A stretch of 24,828 nt of DNA, from assembly GCA_964511405.1 (NCBI GenBank), contig CAZEFK010000110.1, positions 1-24,828 of the forward strand. Direction: 5' to 3'. How positions within the stretch are numbered: position 1 is the stretch's first letter; each line of letters begins with the position of its first letter. A program made the translations under genes and the position numbers. The stretch is from CAZEFK01 sp964511405 (GTDB lineage Bacteria > Pseudomonadota > Alphaproteobacteria > Elsterales > Elsteraceae). A model generated the notes under the pieces. It was not told the DNA's origin. It searched no databases and worked only from the letters and a program-made list of their open reading frames with translations. Below are positions 12,774 through 20,756 of this stretch, in pieces.

Positions 12774-14530
12774 ATGATCACCCGCCGCACCTTCAACCGC
12801 TTGGCCGTCTCGGCGATCGCCGCGGGCGCCGCCGCGCCGGGCCGAGTGTTGGCGCAAACACCGCGGAGCGTCGCCCGCAACAAGACGCTGATCGTCGCGG
12901 CGCGCGTCGAGGCCCCGGTGTTCCGCAGCGTCGGCCAGGCCAATCCCTTCTCGATCAACAACGAAGATTTCCGCGTCTCGATCGTCAATACGTTTGAGCC
13001 GCTGTTCTATTACAACTCGAACAACAACGAAGTGGTTCCCTGGCTGGCAACCGGGCTGGAGACCGCGCCCGATTTCACCAGCTACACGATCAAGCTGCGC
13101 GACGGCGTGACCTGGAGCGATGGCCAGCGCTTCGCCGCCGACGACATCGTCTACACGCTGGAAATGCTCATCGCCAACGGCCGCGGCAAGAAGGACCTCG
13201 TTCAGTCCGACGCCGTTACCACCGCGGTCAACANNNNNNNNNNNNNCCGCTGACCGTCAAGCTGGATCTCAACGCACCCGACCCGCGCTTCGCCTTCAAG
13301 TTCCTGATCAATTACTTCGACATCGGGCTGCAGTGGCTGCCGGCGCATATCTGGAAGGCCGCCACCGATCCGTCGAGCTTTTCGAACTTCGATCTGGGCA
13401 AGGGCTGGCCGGTGACCACCGGGCCGTGGCAGGTGACGCGGTTCACCGACAACCAGATATTCATGGATCGCCGCGCCGACTGGTGGGCCGCCAAGGCCGG
13501 GCTGGCGCCCATGCCGGCGATCGAGCGGGTCATCGTCATCCCCGGCGGCACCCGCGATCGCATGGCGCAGCTGGTCGCGGCCAACCAAGTCGACATCACC
13601 AGCGACGTCGAGGTCAGCGAAGTCATGCGCCAGATCATGACCCAGAATCCGAAGATAACCTGCTTCACCGGAAAGAATCCCCCGTTCGGCGCCAAGGACT
13701 GGTGGCCAACATCTCTCTACTTCAATCATATGAACGAGAAATGGTCGGATGTCCGGGTGCGCCGCGCCGTGAACTACTATCTCGATCGCAAGCAGTTGAT
13801 CGACACCGCCTATGGCGGAGCGAGCGAACCGAAATTCGATCCATTTCCCGGCTTCGGCTCGCTGAAGCCCTATATCGACGCGATCCGGCCGATCGCCGAC
13901 AAATACGGCATCGGCCATTTCGACAAACCTAAGGGCGACGCCCTGATGCAGGACGCCGGCTACGCCAAGAACGCGTCAGGCGTCTGGGCGAAGGATGGCA
14001 AACCGCTGCAGGTGGTGATCGAGGCGATCGCCGTGCTCAATGCCATCGGTCCGGTTGTCGCCCAGCAGCTCAAGAATTCCGGCATCGACGCCAGCTTCCG
14101 CTCTAGCCCGGAAAGCCGGGCGATCATGCGCGACGGCAAGTTCGACCTGTGCCTGTTCGGCCATCGCGGCTCGATCAGCGATCCGTTCGCCACGCTCGAT
14201 TGCTATCACAGCCGCAATGCGTTGCCGGTCGGCCAGCCGATCCTGCTGCCGGCGCGCTGGTCGAATCCCGACTACGACAAGATCGTCGAGACGGCCAGCA
14301 GGGTTCCGCCGAACGATCCGAAACTGATGGACCTGGTCAAAGCGGCCATGGAGATCTGGATGCGCGAGGTGGTCGAGGCGCCGATCTCGGAGTGGTACCA
14401 CCGGGTGCCGATGAACCAGACCTACTGGACCGGCTGGCCGAGCGAACAGGACCCGTACATGCAACCGACCTTCTGGTACACCTCGGGCACGTTCGGCTAC
14501 GTCATGCCGAAGCTGAAGCCGGCGGCGTGA
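12774..14530 (+). CDS. Family-5 (DppA/OppA-like) substrate-binding protein, split by an assembly gap
   Basis: The gene runs from an ATG with GGGAGGAAA upstream to TGA at 14528-14530. The N-terminal part (12774-13233) has a twin-arginine-like signal (ITRRTFNRLAVSAIAAG, cleavage after VLA), then PFSINNEDFRVSIVNTFEPLF and WSDGQRFAADDIVYTLEML, typical of family-5 solute-binding proteins. After the Ns it resumes in another frame at 13247 (PLTVKLDLNAPDPRF), followed by TTGPWQVTRF, VRRAVNYYLDRKQLIDTAYGG and ISDPFATLDCYHSR. The gap length as written (13) does not keep the frame; a true length of 2 modulo 3 would. The protein therefore appears split but is probably intact in the genome. It starts the peptide-type transporter that follows, 139 bases after the dehydratase; that gap holds no further ORF. 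Confidence 0.85.
13234..13246. other. Assembly gap (13 Ns)
   Basis: Thirteen undetermined bases lie inside the binding-protein gene. The codon before the gap is left with one base and the codon after begins cleanly at 13247, so the true number of missing bases should be 2 modulo 3 unless a frameshift exists. Confidence 0.97.
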
Positions 14531-14537
14531 GTAAAGC

Positions 14538-15539
14538 ATGCTGGTCCGCCTGATCCTGCGGCGGTTGGTGATGGTGCTGGCGGTCATCTGGGCAGCCGGC
14601 ACCGTCAACTTCTTCATTCCGCATATCGCGCCGAAGAACCCGATCGCTGAAAAGCTTACCGAGATGGCCGGCCGCTCCGGCATCGATCCGGCCAAGATCA
14701 AGGAGATATCGGCGGCGTTCAGCGCCAAGTTCGGCTTGGACAAGCCGCTGTGGCAGCAATATCTGGACTATCTGCGCGATGTTGCCAGCCTCGATTTCGG
14801 CCAGTCCATCACGCAATATCCGGTGCGCGTCGCCGACCTGATCGGCGCAGCGCTGCCCTGGACCTTGGGGCTGATGCTGACGACGACGCTGATCGCGTTC
14901 GCCCTCGGCACGCTGCTGGGCGCGGCGGCGGCGTGGCGGCGCGACAGCCGGATCCTGCGGGTCTTGTCGCCGCTGATGATGGTGTTCTCGGCGATCCCGT
15001 TCTACTTGATCGGCTTGGTACTGATCTATGTCTTCGCCGCCAAGCTCGACTGGTTTCCGCTGTCGGGCGGCTACGGCATCGTCTCGATCCCGGAATGGTC
15101 GTGGGACTTCGCCATGGAAGTGCTGGACCATTCGATCCTGCCGGCGTTCTCGATCATCGTCGCCTCGATCGGCACTTGGGCGATCGGCATGCGCGGCATG
15201 ATGGTGACCGTCGAGGGCGAGGACTACATGACCTTCGCCGACGCCAAGGGTCTGCGCCCCGGCCGCCTGTTCTTGCGCTATGGCGTGCGTAACGCGTTGC
15301 TGCCGCAAGTCACCGCGCTGGCGCTGTATTTCGGCCAGATCGTCACCGGCGCCGTCCTGGTCGAGATCGTTTTCGCCTACCCGGGCCTGGGGTCGTTGTT
15401 GCTGGATTCCATCAAGCTCTACGACTTCCCGACCATCTACGCGATCGTCTTCATCCTGACCTTGACGGTGGCGCTGTCGATGCTGCTGGTCGACGTGATC
15501 TATCCGCTGCTCGATCCCCGCGTCCGGGTCGGGGATTAG
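14538..15539 (+). CDS. DppB-type ABC transporter permease
   Basis: This 333-aa inner-membrane permease belongs to the BPD_transp_1 family with about six membrane helices. It has the N-terminal LILRRLVMVLAVIWAAGTVNFFI helix, a periplasmic region before LPWTLGLMLTTTLIAFALG, and the ATPase-docking loop DYMTFADAKGLRPGRLFLRYGVRNALLPQVTALAL, followed by AVLVEIVFAYPGLGSLLLDSI, all typical of DppB/OppB. It begins seven bases after the binding-protein stop and is followed four bases later by the DppC-type gene. Its partner permease is truncated, so this subunit may lack a working complex unless another DppC-type protein substitutes. Confidence 0.93.
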   Translation: MLVRLILRRLVMVLAVIWAAGTVNFFIPHIAPKNPIAEKLTEMAGRSGIDPAKIKEISAAFSAKFGLDKPLWQQYLDYLRDVASLDFGQSITQYPVRVADLIGAALPWTLGLMLTTTLIAFALGTLLGAAAAWRRDSRILRVLSPLMMVFSAIPFYLIGLVLIYVFAAKLDWFPLSGGYGIVSIPEWSWDFAMEVLDHSILPAFSIIVASIGTWAIGMRGMMVTVEGEDYMTFADAKGLRPGRLFLRYGVRNALLPQVTALALYFGQIVTGAVLVEIVFAYPGLGSLLLDSIKLYDFPTIYAIVFILTLTVALSMLLVDVIYPLLDPRVRVGD

Positions 15540-15543
15540 GCCC

Positions 15544-16035
15544 ATGTCCGATCGCGTCGTTCAGCTTGCCGAGGAAGCCGAGTGGGGCTCGCTGCACGGC
15601 AAGCTGCTGGCCAGCGCCCGCTATCTCCGGCGCAACCCGTCGCTGATCCTGGGGTTGCTGCTGCTGCTGGCGTTGGCGCTGTTCTCCGCCGTCGGTCGGC
15701 TATTCGTCGACGTCAGGCTGGCCGCGCCGCTGTCGGCACCGACCGCTGCGCCGCCGGGGCCGGGCCTGCTGTTCGGCTCGGATCCGCAGGGTCGAAACCT
15801 GTTGGCAGTGATGATCGAGGGCACCTGGCTGACCGTGCGCACCGGCGTCGTCGCCGGCGGGTTGGGCGTCATGGCCGGCAGTGCCTTGGGCTTCGTCAGC
15901 GCCTATCTCGGCGGGCTGGTCGACCGCATCGTCACCTGGTGGGTCGACGTGCTGCTGACCGTGCCGGCGATCCTGTTCCTGGTCATGGCTTCGAAGGCGA
16001 CTCCGCTCTTGCGTCCGCGGCACGTCTGCCGTTAG
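15544..16035 (+). pseudogene. Truncated DppC-type ABC permease
   Basis: The 163-aa frame begins like a normal DppC/OppC protein: a cytoplasmic start, LRRNPSLILGLLLLLALALF, then LLFGSDPQGRNLLAVMIEGTWLTVRTG (the conserved GTD..GRD region), LGFVSAYLGG and WWVDVLLTVPAILFLVM. After about residue 150 (near 15990) the likeness stops and a short unrelated tail (SKATPLLRPRHVCR) ends at TAG 16033-16035. A full protein is ~280-300 aa, so the last three helices and the EAA loop that contacts the ATPase are missing. No continuation exists in any frame, because the IclR operator begins at 16038. I read this as a deletion or insertion junction, or possibly a mis-assembly. No ATPase genes for this transporter follow. 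Confidence 0.8.
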
Positions 16036-16037
16036 GC

Positions 16038-16078
16038 TTGTTCCAATATCCGGCAAGCGGTTCCGGAAAATGGAACAA
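16038..16078. promoter_or_regulatory. Large inverted repeat, likely IclR operator overlapping the start codon
   Basis: The left arm TTGTTCCAATATCCGG (16038-16053) and right arm CCGGAAAATGGAACAA (16063-16078) match at 14 of 16 positions as an inverted repeat, with 9 bases between them. The right arm ends on the A of the IclR ATG. Binding by the IclR protein would give autorepression and probably control of the downstream operon. Confidence 0.7.
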
Positions 16079-16842
16079 TGACCATCCTGGCCAGCGCCAT
16101 GGCCGTGCTGCGCTGCTTCTCCGCCGACTGTCCGGCCCTGTCCGTGACCGAGGTCGGCCAGCGCCTTGGCATGCCCAAGAGCACGGCGTCGCGCCTGCTG
16201 AAGGCGATGCGCGAGGCCGGGTTCCTGGAGCAGATGGGCGACAGCAAGCGCTACCGCCCGGGCGAGGCGCTGCTGGAGGTGGGCTATGCCTATCGCGCGG
16301 CCTCGACCCTGATCGCCGCGGCCGACGACGTGGTCGGCCGGATCGTCGAGCGGGTCGGCCACACCGGCTATCTGTCGATCCGCGATGGCGGCGAGGTCAC
16401 CGGCATCACCTACCGTCTCGGCCACCATGCGCTCCGGGTCGCGACCCCGCTCGGCCACCGCCTGCCGGCCGCGGCGTCGGCCACCGGCCGCTCGCTGCTG
16501 GCGCGCCTGGCGGATGCCGACGTGAGTGCGCTGTTTCCCGGCCCGCTCGCCCCGCCCTCGGCGACCGCGCCGCAGAGCGTGCCCGAGCTGCTGGAGCGGT
16601 TGGCCCGCGTGCGGGCGCTGGGCTACGCCGAATCCCATGACGAGGCCAATCCCGGCGTCGGCGCCATCGCCGTCGCGGTCGGCTCGCCTGAATCGGGCGA
16701 GGCCGTCAGCCTGTGCATCGCCTATCCGATCGCGACCGTCACCCCGCCGGAACGCGACCTGATCATCACCGAACTGCTGGCCGGCGCCCGCCGGGTCGCG
16801 ACCCTGGTCGGCGATCCCGTGTGGCTTGCCCGTGCGGCCTGA
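16078..16842 (+). CDS. IclR family transcriptional regulator
   Basis: This 254-aa regulator has an N-terminal winged helix-turn-helix (about 3-62; LSVTEVGQRLGMPKSTASRLLKAMREAGFLEQ) and a C-terminal effector-binding domain (about 75-245; ATGRSLLARLADADV and the SCIAYPIATVTPPERD-like end are typical). The ATG at 16078 is the only upstream start after the TAG at 16033-16035 in the same frame, and the domain begins at once. There is no clear ribosome binding site and the inverted repeat overlaps the ATG. It lies 31 bases before the fused hydantoinase gene and in the same direction, so it very probably regulates that operon and senses its substrate or product. Confidence 0.93.
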   Translation: MTILASAMAVLRCFSADCPALSVTEVGQRLGMPKSTASRLLKAMREAGFLEQMGDSKRYRPGEALLEVGYAYRAASTLIAAADDVVGRIVERVGHTGYLSIRDGGEVTGITYRLGHHALRVATPLGHRLPAAASATGRSLLARLADADVSALFPGPLAPPSATAPQSVPELLERLARVRALGYAESHDEANPGVGAIAVAVGSPESGEAVSLCIAYPIATVTPPERDLIITELLAGARRVATLVGDPVWLARAA

Positions 16843-16873
16843 CCCCGTGCAGCCTGACCTGGAGAGGATCCCC

Positions 16874-19800
16874 ATGCCCGCCACCCGCTGGCGCGTCGGC
16901 TTCGATATCGGCGGCACCTTCACCGACTTCGTGCTCTATGACGGCACTGGCCGCGCGGTCCGGCTGCACAAATGCCTGACCACGCCGGACGACCCGGCGC
17001 AGGGCGCCCTGGACGGGCTGGCGGCGCTGCTCGACGGCGCCGGCCTCGCCCTGGCCGACATCGGCGACCTGGTGCACGGCACGACCCTGGTGACCAACGC
17101 CATCATCGAGCGCCGCGGCGCCCGGGTGGCGCTGCTGACCACGGCGGGCTTCCGCGACATCCTGGAGATGGGGACCGAGCAGCGCTACGACATCTACGAC
17201 TTGTTCCTGCGCTTTCCCGAGCCGCTGGTCGGCCGCGCGCTGCGCCGTGAGGTCGCCGAGCGGATCACGCGCGACGGCCTCGTGCTGACGCCGCTCGACC
17301 TGGACCAGGTGCGCGCCGAGCTGCGGGCGCTTGTTGCGGCCGGTGTCGAGGCGGTCGCCGTGTGCTTCCTGCATTCCTACCGCAACCCGGTCCACGAACG
17401 CGCCGTCGGCGACCTGATCGCGGCGGAGTTCCCTCATCTGGTCGCCTCGCTGTCGTCGGAGGTGGTGCCGGAGCTGCGCGAATACGAGCGCGGCACCACG
17501 ACGGTCGCCAATGCCTTCGTCCAGCCGCTGATGGACCGCTATGTCCGCCGGCTGGAGGCCGAGCTGGCGCGGCGCGGCTTCGCCGGCCGCTTCAGCCTGA
17601 TGCAATCGGCGGGCGGCCTGGCGACGCCGGAGATGGCCCGGCGCTTCCCCATCCGGCTCCTGGAGTCCGGACCGGCCGGCGGCGGCCTCGCGACGGCGCT
17701 GTTTGGCCTCACGGCGGGCAAGCCCGACGTCATCTCGTTCGACATGGGCGGCACCACGGCCAAGGCCTGCCTGATCCAGGACGGCCGCGCCGCGATCGCG
17801 CCTGCCATGGAGGCGGCCCGCGTCCATCGCTTCAAGAAGGGCAGCGGCCTGCCGATCAAGGCGCCGGTCATCGACATGATCGAGATCGGGGCCGGCGGCG
17901 GCTCGATCGCGGAGCTCGACGCCGTCGGCCTGCTCAAGGTCGGGCCGCGCAGCGCCGGTGCCGCGCCCGGCCCGGCCTGCTACGGCCGCGGCGGCACCGA
18001 GCCGACGGTGACCGACGCCAACCTGGTGCTGGGCTACCTCGATCCCGGCTTCTTCCTGGGCGGCCGCATGGCCCTGGACAAGGCTGCAGCCGAAGCGGCG
18101 CTGGCCACGCTGGCGGGTCCGCTCAAGCTGTCGGCTGCCGAGGCCGCGTGGGGCATCTACAGCGTGGTGTGCGAGAGCATGGCCGCCGCCGCCCGCGTCC
18201 ACCTGGTCGAGCGCGGTGCCGACCCGCGCCGCTATGCCATGGTCGGCTTCGGCGGCGCCGGCCCGGCCCACGCCGCGCGCGTCGCCCGCATTCTGGGGGT
18301 GTCCGAAGTGATCATCCCGCCGGCCTCGGGCGCGGCCTCCGCCCTGGGCTTCCTGGCGGCGCCGGTCAGCTTCGAAGCGGCGCGCTCGGCACCCCAGGTG
18401 CTGGACGAAGGCGTCGACTTCGGCGCGGTCAACGCCGTCCTGGACGAGCTGGAGGCCCAGGGCCGCGCCCTGCTGGCCGAGGCCGGCATCCAGGGCGACG
18501 CCGTCACGGTCACCCGCCAGGCCGAGATGCGCCTCCTCGGCCAAGTGCACGAGATCACCGTGGCCTTGCCCGACGGCCGCCTGGGGCCCGAGCGCCTGGA
18601 CGAGCTGCGCCGTCGCTTCGCGGAGGAGTACACGCGGCTCTATACCCATCTCTATAGCGGCGCGGTCATCCAGGCCCTGTCCTGGCGCGTGCTGGTGGCG
18701 GGGCCGGCGCCCGAGCTCGGCCTGGGTGCCGGCGACGCCGGCAGCAATCTCCGCCCCGCCGGCAAGGGCCGCCGCCCCGCTTATTTCCCGGGCGGCTTCG
18801 TCGATGCCGAGGTCTATGACCGCTATGCGCTGCGCCCCGGCGACCGCATCGACGGCCCGGCGATCATCGAGGAGCGCGAGGCGACCACCGTGGTGCCGCC
18901 CGGCGACTCGGTCGAGGTCGACGGCAGCCTCAACCTGCGCCTGACCGTCGGCCATGGCGGCCAGCCGATCCAGCTGGTCACCCGCGACATGCCGGTCGAC
19001 GAGGCGGTGCGGCGCATCGAGGGCGACCCGATCGGGCTCGAGATCATGTGGAGCCGCCTGACCACGATCGTCGAGGAATGCTGGACCACGGTCTGCCGCA
19101 CGGCGTTCTCGCTGATCATCAGCGAGGCCCAGGACTTCGCGATCGAGATCCTGGACCGCACCGGCCAGCCGGTGGCGCACAGCCCGCGCGGCATGCCGGT
19201 GTTCAACCTGACCCTGCCCATGGCGGTGCAGGCGATGCTCGAGCGCTTCCCGCCCGACACGCTCGAGCCCGGCGACGTGCTGATCACCAACGATCCGTGG
19301 CTGTGCGCCGGCCACCTGTTCGACATCGCCGTGGTGACGCCCGTGTTCCGCGACGGCGAGCTGGTCGGCATGCTGGGCACCGTCGGCCATGTCAGCGACA
19401 TCGGCGGCACCAAGGACAGCCTGCGGGCCCGCGAGATCTTCGAGGAAGGGATCCAGATCCCGCCGATGAAGCTGTTCCGCGGCGGCGAGCCCAACGAGGA
19501 CTTCTTCACGCTGTTCGCCGAGAACGTGCGCAACCCCAACCAGGTGCTGGGCGACCTGCACGCCCTGGTCGCGGCCAACGCCATCGGCGGCCAGCGGCTG
19601 CTGGAGTTCATGGCGGAATATGGCCTGGCCGACCTGCAGGCGCTGGCCCGCGTCGTCCAGACCAAGGCCGAGACGGCCATGCGCGACGCCATCCGCGCCG
19701 TGCCGGACGGCGTCTACACCGGCGCCATCTCGAACAACTCGCTGGGCAAGGTCGAAACCTTCCCGGTGCGGATCGAGGTCAGGGGCGACCAGATCGAGGT

Positions 19801-20740
19801 CGACTTCGACGGCGCGCCGCCGCAACTGCCCCAGGGCGGCCTCAACTGCACGCTCAGCTACACCGCCGCCCATGCCACCTATCCGCTGAAGTGCCTGCTG
19901 ACCCCGACGGTGCGCGGCAATGCCGGCTGCTACCGGCCGTTCACGGTCAAGGCGCCGGAAGGCAGCATGCTCAACTGCACCAAGCCGGCGGCGGTCAACC
20001 TGCGTACCCGCACCGGTTGGTACATTGCGCCCAACATCTTCAAGGCCCTGGCGCGGGCGCTGCCGGACAAGGTGCAGGCCTTCACCGGCCTGCCTGTTTC
20101 GGTCACCTTCTATGGCCGCGACCGCGACGGCCGGTCCTATTCCGACCACCTGTTCATGGGCGGCGGCCAGGGCGGCTCGGCGGCCGGCGACGGCAAGTCG
20201 TCGCTGCTCTATCCCACCAGCGCCGCCAATACGTCGGTCGAGCTGTTCGAGACCCGGGCGCCGATCCTGGTGGTCGAGAAAGCCTACCTGACCGACAGCG
20301 GCGGTGCCGGCGCCCATCGCGGCGGCCTGGGCCAAGTGGTCAAGGCGCGCCGGCTGGCCGATGACGGTCCGGAAACCCTGGCCAGCGTCTATCCCGAAGG
20401 CGTCGGCACCCGGACCGAGGGCCTGTTCGGCGGCCGTACCGGCGGTGACGTGCGCGGGGTGCTGGTCGATCCGGCCGGCACGGTGGTCAAGGACTATGGC
20501 TCCGGTCAGCTCGCGACCCTGACCGGGTCGGACGAGATCGTCGAGGTGCGGCTGGCCGGCGGCGCCGGCTACGGCAACCCCTTGGACCGGCCGGTCGATC
20601 TCGTGGCCCGCGACTTGCAAGATGGCTATGTCAGCCGCGACTCGGCCGAACGGGATTATGGTTGCGTGCTGGACGGCGATGGCATCGACGCGGCGGCGAC
20701 CGAAGCGCGCCGGCGGCAGCTCAAGATCGCGGCGGAGTGA
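16874..20740 (+). CDS. Fused HyuA-HyuB hydantoinase/5-oxoprolinase-like protein
   Basis: This 1288-aa protein joins both subunits of an ATP-dependent cyclic-amide hydrolase. The HyuA half (1 to ~700) starts with the ASKHA phosphate loop FDIGGTFTDFVLYD (10-23) and has VHGTTLVTNAIIERRG and a second nucleotide-binding motif DMGGTTAKACLI (from ~290). The HyuB half (from ~715) begins DPIGLEIMWSRLTTIVEECW and has SEAQDFAIEILD, ITNDPWLCAGHLFDIAVVTPVF, GHVSDIGG and a C-terminal GGAGYGNPLDRPVD. Fused forms are normal for eukaryotic 5-oxoprolinase and some bacteria, whereas many bacteria have two genes. It would open a hydantoin or 5-oxoproline ring in the cytoplasm at the cost of ATP. A GGAGAGGA site fixes the start at 16874; the ORF's earlier ATG lies within the IclR end. 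Hydantoinase versus oxoprolinase cannot be decided here. Confidence 0.93.
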   Translation: MPATRWRVGFDIGGTFTDFVLYDGTGRAVRLHKCLTTPDDPAQGALDGLAALLDGAGLALADIGDLVHGTTLVTNAIIERRGARVALLTTAGFRDILEMGTEQRYDIYDLFLRFPEPLVGRALRREVAERITRDGLVLTPLDLDQVRAELRALVAAGVEAVAVCFLHSYRNPVHERAVGDLIAAEFPHLVASLSSEVVPELREYERGTTTVANAFVQPLMDRYVRRLEAELARRGFAGRFSLMQSAGGLATPEMARRFPIRLLESGPAGGGLATALFGLTAGKPDVISFDMGGTTAKACLIQDGRAAIAPAMEAARVHRFKKGSGLPIKAPVIDMIEIGAGGGSIAELDAVGLLKVGPRSAGAAPGPACYGRGGTEPTVTDANLVLGYLDPGFFLGGRMALDKAAAEAALATLAGPLKLSAAEAAWGIYSVVCESMAAAARVHLVERGADPRRYAMVGFGGAGPAHAARVARILGVSEVIIPPASGAASALGFLAAPVSFEAARSAPQVLDEGVDFGAVNAVLDELEAQGRALLAEAGIQGDAVTVTRQAEMRLLGQVHEITVALPDGRLGPERLDELRRRFAEEYTRLYTHLYSGAVIQALSWRVLVAGPAPELGLGAGDAGSNLRPAGKGRRPAYFPGGFVDAEVYDRYALRPGDRIDGPAIIEEREATTVVPPGDSVEVDGSLNLRLTVGHGGQPIQLVTRDMPVDEAVRRIEGDPIGLEIMWSRLTTIVEECWTTVCRTAFSLIISEAQDFAIEILDRTGQPVAHSPRGMPVFNLTLPMAVQAMLERFPPDTLEPGDVLITNDPWLCAGHLFDIAVVTPVFRDGELVGMLGTVGHVSDIGGTKDSLRAREIFEEGIQIPPMKLFRGGEPNEDFFTLFAENVRNPNQVLGDLHALVAANAIGGQRLLEFMAEYGLADLQALARVVQTKAETAMRDAIRAVPDGVYTGAISNNSLGKVETFPVRIEVRGDQIEVDFDGAPPQLPQGGLNCTLSYTAAHATYPLKCLLTPTVRGNAGCYRPFTVKAPEGSMLNCTKPAAVNLRTRTGWYIAPNIFKALARALPDKVQAFTGLPVSVTFYGRDRDGRSYSDHLFMGGGQGGSAAGDGKSSLLYPTSAANTSVELFETRAPILVVEKAYLTDSGGAGAHRGGLGQVVKARRLADDGPETLASVYPEGVGTRTEGLFGGRTGGDVRGVLVDPAGTVVKDYGSGQLATLTGSDEIVEVRLAGGAGYGNPLDRPVDLVARDLQDGYVSRDSAERDYGCVLDGDGIDAAATEARRRQLKIAAE

Positions 20741-20756
20741 GCGGGGGAGGGATGAT

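Noticed and set aside
11549..12988. A 479-codon minus-strand frame over the enolase-superfamily gene
   Set aside because: It crosses the regulatory gap and the start of the next gene, has no family motif, and opposes a gene with complete catalytic residues.
4920..16027. GGCACGTC at 4920-4927 and again near 16019-16026, as possible direct repeats flanking the catabolic cluster
   Set aside because: Eight bases of GC-rich sequence recur easily by chance over 11 kb. No integrase, transposase or target duplication of convincing length accompanies it.
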